In this document: in pieces, positions 57,447 through 64,000 of the stretch
Position numbering within the stretch: position 1 is the first letter of the stretch
Layout: the number at the start of each line of letters is the position of its first letter
Assembly (NCBI GenBank): GCA_910589415.1
Contig: CAJUUM010000006.1
Span: forward strand, 1 to 64,000
DNA length: 64,000 nucleotides
Direction: 5' to 3'
From: Malachius bipustulatus
Taxonomy: Eukaryota; Arthropoda; Insecta; Coleoptera; Melyridae
Made by a program: the position numbers and the translations under genes
Notes under the pieces: generated by a model
Told to the model about the DNA's origin: nothing
The model's input: only the letters and a program-made list of their open reading frames with translations
Databases searched by the model: none

Positions 57447-57965
57447 CTAGCGACACGCACTTGGGCTGCGTTAGCGAACCACCAATGACCGTTAGCGGCC
57501 CACCAATGGCCGCTAGCGTCGCGATCTCCGTTCATTTTTATTACTTTGATGCAATCCTGAAATCCACACGCCAACTGCGCTAGCGACACGCACTCGGGCT
57601 GCGTTAGCTGCCCACCAATGACCGTTAGCGGCCCACCAATGGCCGCTATCGTCGCGATCTCCGTTCATTTTTATTACGTTCTTGCAATCCTAGAATCCAC
57701 ACGCCAACTACGCTAGCGACACTCACTTTTCTGCGTTAGCGGCTCATAAATGGCCGCAAGCGGCTCACAAATGGCCGCTAGCGTTCATTTTTATTACTTT
57801 CATGCAATCCTTGAATCCACACGCCAACTGCGCTAGCGACACGCACTTGGGCTGCGTTAGCGGCCCACCAATGACCGTTAGCGGCCCACCAATGGCCGCT
57901 AGCGTCGCGATCTCCGTTGATTTTTATTCCTTTTATGCAATAATGGAATCCACACGCAAACTGCG

Positions 57966-58032
57966 CTAGCGTCGCGATCTCCGTTCATTTTTATTACTTT
58001 CTTGCAATCCTGGAATCCACACGCCAACTGCG
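57966..58032. repeat. 67-bp minimal monomer, second copy
   Basis: Same 66-bp loss as at 48607, at an offset of exactly 9,359 bp. It was carried along in the large segment duplication rather than formed anew. Confidence 0.92.
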
Positions 58033-58805
58033 CTAGCGATACTCACTTTGCTGCGTTAGCGGCCCACCAATGACCGTTAGCGGCTTACCAATGGCCGCTA
58101 GCGTTAATTTTTATTACTTTCATGCAATCCTGGAATCCACACGCCAACTGCACTAGCGACACGCACTTGGGCTGCGTTAGCGGCCCACCAATGACCGTTA
58201 GCGTCCCACCAATGGCCGCTAGCGTCGCGATCTCCGTTCATTTTTATTACTTTTATGCAATCCTGTAATCTACACGCCAACTGCGCTAGCGACACTCACT
58301 TTTCTGCGTTAGCGGCTCATAAATGGTAGCTAGCGGCTCACAAATGGCCGCTAGCGGCTCACAAATGGCCGCTAGCGTTCATTTTTATTACTTTCATGCA
58401 ATCTTTGAATCCACACGCCAACTGCGCTAGCGTCACGCACTTGGGCTGCGTTAGCGGCCCACCAATGACCGTTAGCGGCCCACCAATGGCCGCTAGCGTC
58501 GCGATCTCCTTTGATTTTTATTACTTTCTTGCAATTCTGGAATCCACACGCCAACTGCGCTAGCGATACTCACTTTGCTGCGTTAGCGGCCCACCAATGA
58601 CCGTTAGCGGCTTACCAATGGCCGCTAGCGTTAATTTTTATTACTTTTATGCAAACCTGGAATCCACACGCCAACTAGGCTAGTGACACGCACTTGGGCT
58701 GCGTTAGCGGCCCTCCAATGACAGTTAGCGGCCCACCAATGGCCGCTAGCGTACATTTTTATTACTTTTATGCAATCCTGGAATCCACACGCCAACTGCG
58801 CTAGC

Positions 58806-60737
58806 GACACGCACTTGGGCTGCGTTAGCGGCCCACCAATGACCAATAGCGGCCCACCAATGGCCGCTAGCGTCGCGATCTCCGTTCATTTTTATTACTT
58901 TCTTGCAATCCTAGAATCCACACGCCAACTACGCTAGCGACACTCACTTTTCTGCGTTAGCGGCTCATAAATGGCCGCTAGCGGCTCACAAATGGCCGCT
59001 AGCGGCTCACAAATGGCTGCTAGCGTTCATTTTTATTACTTTCATGCAATCCTTGAATCCACACGCCAACTGCGCTAGCGACACGCACTTGGGCTGCGTT
59101 AGCGGCCCACCAATGACCGTTAGCGGCCCACCAATGGCCGCTAGCGTCGCGATCTCCTTTGATTTTTATTACTTTTATGCAATAATGGAATCCACACGCC
59201 AACTGCGCTAGCGTCACGCACTTGGGCTGCGTTAGCGACCCACCAATGACCGTTAGCCGCCCACCAATGGCCGCTAGCGTCGCGATCTCCGTTCATTTTT
59301 ATTACTTTCTTGCAATCCTGGAATCCACACGCCAACTGCGCTAGCGACACGCACTTGGGCTGCGTTAGCGGCCCTCCAATGACAGTTAGCGGCCCACCAA
59401 TGGCCGCTAGCGTACATTTTTATTACTTTTATGCAATCCTGGAATCCACACGCCAACTGCGCTAGCGACACGCACTTGGACTCCGTTAGCGGCCCACCAA
59501 TGACCGTTAGCGGCCCACCAATGGCCGCTAGCGTCGCGATCTCCGTTCATTTTTATCACTTTTATGCAATCCTGTAATCCACACGCCAACTGCGCTAGCG
59601 ACACTCACTTTTCTGCGTTAGCGGCTCATAAATGGTCGCTAGCGGCTCACTTATGACCGCTAGCGGCTCACAAATGGCCGCTAGCGTTCATTTTTATTAC
59701 TTTCATGCAATCCTTGAATCCACACGCCAACTGCGCTAGCGACACGCACTTGGGCTGCGTTAGCTGCCCACCAATGACCGTTAGCGGCCCACCAATGGCC
59801 GCTAGCGTCGCGATCTCCGTTGATTTTTATTACTTTTATGCAATAATGGAATCCACACGCCAACTGCGCTAGCGTCACGCACTTGGGCTGCGTTAGCGGC
59901 CCACCAATGACCGTTAGCGGCCCACCAATGGCCGCTAGCGTCGCGATCTCCGTTCATTTTTATTACTTTCTTGCAATCCTAGAATCCACACGCCAACTGC
60001 GCTAGCGATACTCACTTTGCTGCGTTAGCGGGCCACCAATGACCGTTAGCGGCCCACCAATGGCCGCTAGCGTTCATTTTTATTACTTTCATGCAATCCT
60101 TGAATCCACACGCCAACTGCGCTAGCTTCACGCACTTGGGCTGCGTTAGCGGCCCACCAATGACCGTTAGCGGCCCACCAATGGCCGCTAGCGTTCATTT
60201 TTATTACTTTCATGCAATCCTTGAATCCACACGCCAACTGCGCTAGCGACACGCACTTGGGCTGCGTTAGCGGCCCACCAATGACCGTTTGCGGCCCATC
60301 AATGGCCGCTAGCGTCGCGATCTCCGTTGATTTTTATTACTTTTATGCAATAATGGAATCCACACGCCAACTGCGCTAGCGTCACGCACTTGGGCTGCGT
60401 TAGCGGCCCACCAATGACCGTTAGCGGCCCACCAATGGCCGCTAGCGTCGCGATCTCCGTTCATTTTTATTACTTTCTTGCAATCCTGGAATTCACACGC
60501 CAACTGCGCTAGCGATACTCACTTTGCTGCGTTAGCGGGCCACCAATGACCGTTAGCGGCCCACCAATGGCCGCTAGCGTTCATTTTTATTACTTTCATG
60601 CAATCCTTGAATCCACACGCCAACTGCGCTAGCTTCACGCACTTGGGCTGCGTTAGCGGCCCACCAATGACCGTTAGCGGCCCACCAATGGCCGCTAGCG
60701 TTCATTTTTATTACTTTCATGCAATCCTTGAATCCAC
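58806..60737. repeat. Segment J, copy 1
   Basis: Collinear with 61275-64000. The offset is 2,469 up to about 59949, then 3,263 (2,469 + 794) because the sister carries a 794-bp tandem duplication. Shared markers are GACCAATAGCGG, CTTGGACTCCG and CACTTATGACC. Confidence 0.87.
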
Positions 60738-60980
60738 ACGCCAACTGCGCTAGCGACACGCACTTGGGCTGCGTTAGCGGCCCACCAATGACCGTTTGCG
60801 GCCCATCAATGGCCGCTAGCGTCGCGATCTCCGTTGATTTTTATTACTTTTATGCAATAATGGAATCCACACGCCAACTGCGCTAGCGTCACGCACTTGG
60901 GCTGCGTTAGCGGCCCACCAATGACCGTTAGCGGCCCACCAATGGCCGCTAGCGTCGCGATCTCCGTTCATTTTTATTAC
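59993..60980. repeat. 507-bp tetramer, about two copies
   Basis: The tetramer is 132 + 121 + 121 + 133 bp. Copies start near 59993 and 60500. Both have the GCTAGCTTCACGC head variant in the third unit and TTTGCGGCCCATC in the fourth. Confidence 0.88.
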
Positions 60981-61554
60981 TTTCATGCAATCCTGGAATC
61001 CACACGCCAACTGCACTAGCGACACGCACTTGGGCTGCGTTAGCGGCCCACCAATGTCCGTTAGCGGCTCACCAATGGCCGCTAGCGTCGCGATCTCCAT
61101 TCATTCTTATTACTTTTATGCAATCCTGAAATCCACACGCCAACTACGCTAGCGACACGCACTTGGGCTGCGTTAGCGGCCCTCCAATGACAGTTAGCGG
61201 CCCACCAATGGCCGCTAGCGTACATTTTTATTACTTTTATGCAATCCTGGAATCCACACGCCAACTAGGCTAGTGACACGCACTTGGGCTGCGTTAGCGG
61301 CCCACCAATGACCAATAGCGGCCCACCAATGGCCGCTAGCGTCGCGATCTCCGTTCATTTTTATTACTTTCTTGCAATCCTAGAATCCACACGCCAACTA
61401 CGCTAGCGACACTCACTTTTCTGCGTTAGCGGCTCATAAATGGCCGCTAGCGGCTCACAAATGGCCGCTAGCGGCTCACAAATGGCTGCTAGCGTTCATT
61501 TTTATTACTTTCATGCAATCCTTGAATCCACACGCCAACTGCGCTAGCGACACG

Positions 61555-63142
61555 CACTTGGGCTGCGTTAGCGGCCCACCAATGACCGTTAGCGGCCCAC
61601 CAATGGCCGCTAGCGTCGCGATCTCCTTTGATTTTTATTACTTTTATGCAATAATGGAATCCACACGCCAACTGCGCTAGCGTCACGCACTTGGGCTGCG
61701 TTAGCGACCCACCAATGACCGTTAGCCGCCCACCAATGGCCGCTAGCGTCGCGATCTCCGTTCATTTTTATTACTTTCTTGCAATCCTGGAATCCACACG
61801 CCAACTGCGCTAGCGACACGCACTTGGGCTGCGTTAGCGGCCCTCCAATGACAGTTAGCGGCCCACCAATGGCCGCTAGCGTACATTTTTATTACTTTTA
61901 TGCAATCCTGGAATCCACACGCCAACTGCGCTAGCGACACGCACTTGGACTCCGTTAGCGGCCCACCAATGACCGTTAGCGGCCCACCAATGGCCGCTAG
62001 CGTCGCGATCTCCGTTCATTTTTATCACTTTTATGCAATCCTGTAATCCACACGCCAACTGCGCTAGCGACACTCACTTTTCTGCGTTAGCGGCTCATAA
62101 ATGGTCGCTAGCGGCTCACTTATGACCGCTAGCGGCTCACAAATGGCCGCTAGCGTTCATTTTTATTACTTTCATGCAATCCTTGAATCCACACGCCAAC
62201 TGCGCTAGCGACACGCACTTGGGCTGCGTTAGCTGCCCACCAATGACCGTTAGCGGCCCACCAATGGCCGCTAGCGTCGCGATCTCCGTTGATTTTTATT
62301 ACTTTTATGCAATAATGGAATCCACACGCCAACTGCGCTAGCGTCACGCACTTGGGCTGCGTTAGCGGCCCACCAATGACCGTTAGCGGCCCACCAATGG
62401 CCGCTAGCGTCGCGATCTCCTTTGATTTTTATTACTTTTATGCAATAATGGAATCCACACGCCAACTGCGCTAGCGTCACGCACTTGGGCTGCGTTAGCG
62501 ACCCACCAATGACCGTTAGCCGCCCACCAATGGCCGCTAGCGTCGCGATCTCCGTTCATTTTTATTACTTTCTTGCAATCCTGGAATCCACACGCCAACT
62601 GCGCTAGCGACACGCACTTGGGCTGCGTTAGCGGCCCTCCAATGACAGTTAGCGGCCCACCAATGGCCGCTAGCGTACATTTTTATTACTTTTATGCAAT
62701 CCTGGAATCCACACGCCAACTGCGCTAGCGACACGCACTTGGACTCCGTTAGCGGCCCACCAATGACCGTTAGCGGCCCACCAATGGCCGCTAGCGTCGC
62801 GATCTCCGTTCATTTTTATCACTTTTATGCAATCCTGTAATCCACACGCCAACTGCGCTAGCGACACTCACTTTTCTGCGTTAGCGGCTCATAAATGGTC
62901 GCTAGCGGCTCACTTATGACCGCTAGCGGCTCACAAATGGCCGCTAGCGTTGATTTTTATTACTTTCATGCAATCCTTGAATCCACACGCCAACTGCGCT
63001 AGCGACACGCACTTGGGCTGCGTTAGCTGCCCACCAATGACCGTTAGCGGCCCACCAATGGCCGCTAGCGTCGCGATCTCCGTTGATTTTTATTACTTTT
63101 ATGCAATAATGGAATCCACACGCCAACTGCGCTAGCGTCACG
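61555..63142. repeat. 794-bp higher-order unit, two tandem copies
   Basis: Copies lie at 61555-62348 and 62349-63142. They share CTTGGACTCCG, TTTTTATCACTTT and CACTTATGACC. The second copy continues about 65 bp beyond the strict unit before diverging. It has a private GTTGATTTTTATTACTTTC arm near 62949. Confidence 0.89.
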
Positions 63143-63255
63143 CACTTGGGCTGCGTTAGCGGCCCACCAATGACCGTTAGCGGCCCACCAATGGCCGCTA
63201 GCGTCGCGATCTCCGTTCATTTTTATTACTTTCTTGCAATCCTGGAATCCACACG

Positions 63256-64000
63256 CCAACTGCGCTAGCGATACTCACTTTGCTGCGTTAGCGGGCCACC
63301 AATGACCGTTAGCGGCCCACCAATGGCCGCAAGCGTTCATTTTTATTACTTTCATGCAATCCTTGAATCCACACGCCAACTGCGCTAGCTTCACGCACTT
63401 GGGCTGCGTTAGCGGCCCACCAATGACCGTTAGCGGCCCACCAATGGCCGCTAGCGTTCATTTTTATTACTTTCATGCAATCCTTGAATCCACACGCCAA
63501 CTGCGCTAGCGACACGCACTTGGGCTGCGTTAGCGGCCCACCAATGACCGTTTGCGGCCCATCAATGGCCGCTAGCGTCGCGATCTCCGTTGATTTTTAT
63601 TACTTTTATGCAATAATGGAATCCACACGCCAACTGCGCTAGCGTCACGCACTTGGGCTGCGTTAGCGGCCCACCAATGACCGTTAGCGGCCCACCAATG
63701 GCCGCTAGCGTCGCGATCTCCGTTCATTTTTATTACTTTCTTGCAATCCTGGAATCCACACGCCAACTGCGCTAGCGATACTCACTTTGCTGCGTTAGCG
63801 GGCCACCAATGACCGTTAGCGGCCCACCAATGGCCGCTAGCGTTCATTTTTATTACTTTCATGCAATCCTTGAATCCACACGCCAACTGCGCTAGCTTCA
63901 CGCACTTGGGCTGCGTTAGCGGCCCACCAATGACCGTTAGCGGCCCACCAATGGCCGCTAGCGTTCATTTTTATTACTTTCATGCAATCCTTGAATCCAC
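63256..64000. repeat. 507-bp tetramer, 1.5 copies, cut by window end
   Basis: The GATACTCAC heads of successive copies are exactly 507 bp apart (63268 and 63775 for the GCGATA motif). The second copy is truncated by the window, so the array continues. The first copy has a private GCCGCAAGCGTTC near 63327. Confidence 0.88.

Larger units (their letters stand above)
51911..60520. repeat. Large block H, copy 2 (8.6 kb)
   Basis: Sister of 44350-51040. It contains the 2,681-bp tandem duplication and has a single copy of the 883-bp unit. The 67-bp minimal monomer, the GCAAACCTGG tail, the CACTTATGACCG variant and the TTTGCGGCCCATC variant are all shared. Confidence 0.88.
1..64000. repeat. Satellite DNA array filling the whole window
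   Basis: Every stretch I read consists of head-to-tail units of about 120-133 bp (range 67-254 bp) starting at CTAGCG, all in the same orientation, with no unique DNA between them. The first and last bases lie inside the array, so it extends beyond both edges. No gene, RNA gene or transposon end is visible. The unit is bipartite. A G+C- and CpG-rich half is built of 21-bp subrepeats. An AT-rich arm (TTCATTTTTATTACTTT) leads to a CACACGCCAACTGCG close. Array size and higher-order structure are those of eukaryotic heterochromatic satellites; the chromosomal location and species are unknown. I do not recognise the family. Confidence 0.98.
61275..64000. repeat. Segment J, copy 2, cut by window end
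   Basis: Sister of 58806-60737. Its left junction reuses the rare CTAGGCTAGTGACAC head (also at 58677) fused to the GACCAATAGCGG unit. Confidence 0.87.

Noticed and set aside
1..64000. CRISPR array
   Set aside because: Units lack short identical repeats separated by unique spacers. All parts of the unit recur, there are no cas genes, and the period is 121-133 bp.
1..64000. Telomeric repeat from TTAGCGG
   Set aside because: The heptamer occurs once per 21-bp block, not in direct tandem, and is not a known telomere unit.
1..64000. Bacterial or phage accessory region with an undescribed system
   Set aside because: There are no genes, no ribosome binding sites before meaningful frames, and no operon structure. 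Long homogeneous satellite is a eukaryotic feature.
1..64000. Inverted blocks within the array
   Set aside because: I looked for reverse-complement signatures (CGCAGTTGGCGTGTGG, AATAAAAATGAACG) on the + strand and saw none.

Overview
The whole 64-kb window is one uninterrupted tandem-repeat (satellite DNA) array. I see no protein-coding gene, tRNA, rRNA, CRISPR array or recognisable transposon, and no unique sequence. All repeat units read in one orientation, and the array runs off both window edges. Roughly 460 monomers fit by length arithmetic. The organism cannot be named from the sequence. An array of this size and organisation is known from eukaryotic heterochromatin (centromeric, pericentromeric, subtelomeric or B/sex-chromosome satellites) and would be extraordinary in a prokaryote. 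A hand count on the 133-bp consensus gives about 56% G+C and 13 CpG where about 10 are expected, so CpG is not depleted.

Monomer design: each unit starts at CTAGCG. It carries a short head (ACACGCACTTGGGCTGCG and variants), then one to four copies of a 21-bp subrepeat (G followed by YTAGCGGCYCAYMAATGRCC). A second CTAGCG follows, then an optional 12-bp CpG-rich block (TCGCGATCTCCG), an AT-rich arm (TTCATTTTTATTACTTT, then YATGCAAT) and a closing segment ending CACACGCCAACTGCG. With two 21-mers the unit is 133 bp (12-bp block present) or 121 bp (absent). Other classes are 67, 99, 112, 120, 132, 141, 142 and 162 bp. A further family of 31 long units (254 or 244 bp) carries an extra module with the core GCAAAAGTGCGCC, the only sequence not obviously derived from the ordinary monomer.

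Layout: 1-9.7 kb holds 1,301-bp higher-order repeats and their copies. 9.7-14.3 kb is a mixed block without long monomers. 14.3-15.0 kb is a 265-bp dimer array. 14.5-16.3 kb reappears at 18.0-19.8 kb. 20.3-23.1 kb is a 1.4-kb tandem pair. 27.4-35.6 kb and 37.2-44.6 kb are two copies of one large block, edited by 781-, 26-, 1,523-, 21- and 13-bp changes. 44.35-51.04 kb and 51.91-60.52 kb are a second large pair, edited by 2,681-, 883- and 121-bp changes. 58.8-60.7 kb is copied again at 61.3-64 kb, with 794- and 507-bp units inside. The array thus looks like successive nested unequal exchanges whose order can partly be read.

The open reading frames present (at most 110 codons) are by-products of the repeat: the main unit lengths are not multiples of three, so frames rotate and close within one to three monomers. 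Boundaries given for duplicated blocks are approximate (tens of bases). They come from matching offsets and diagnostic variants by eye; no percentage identities were computed.
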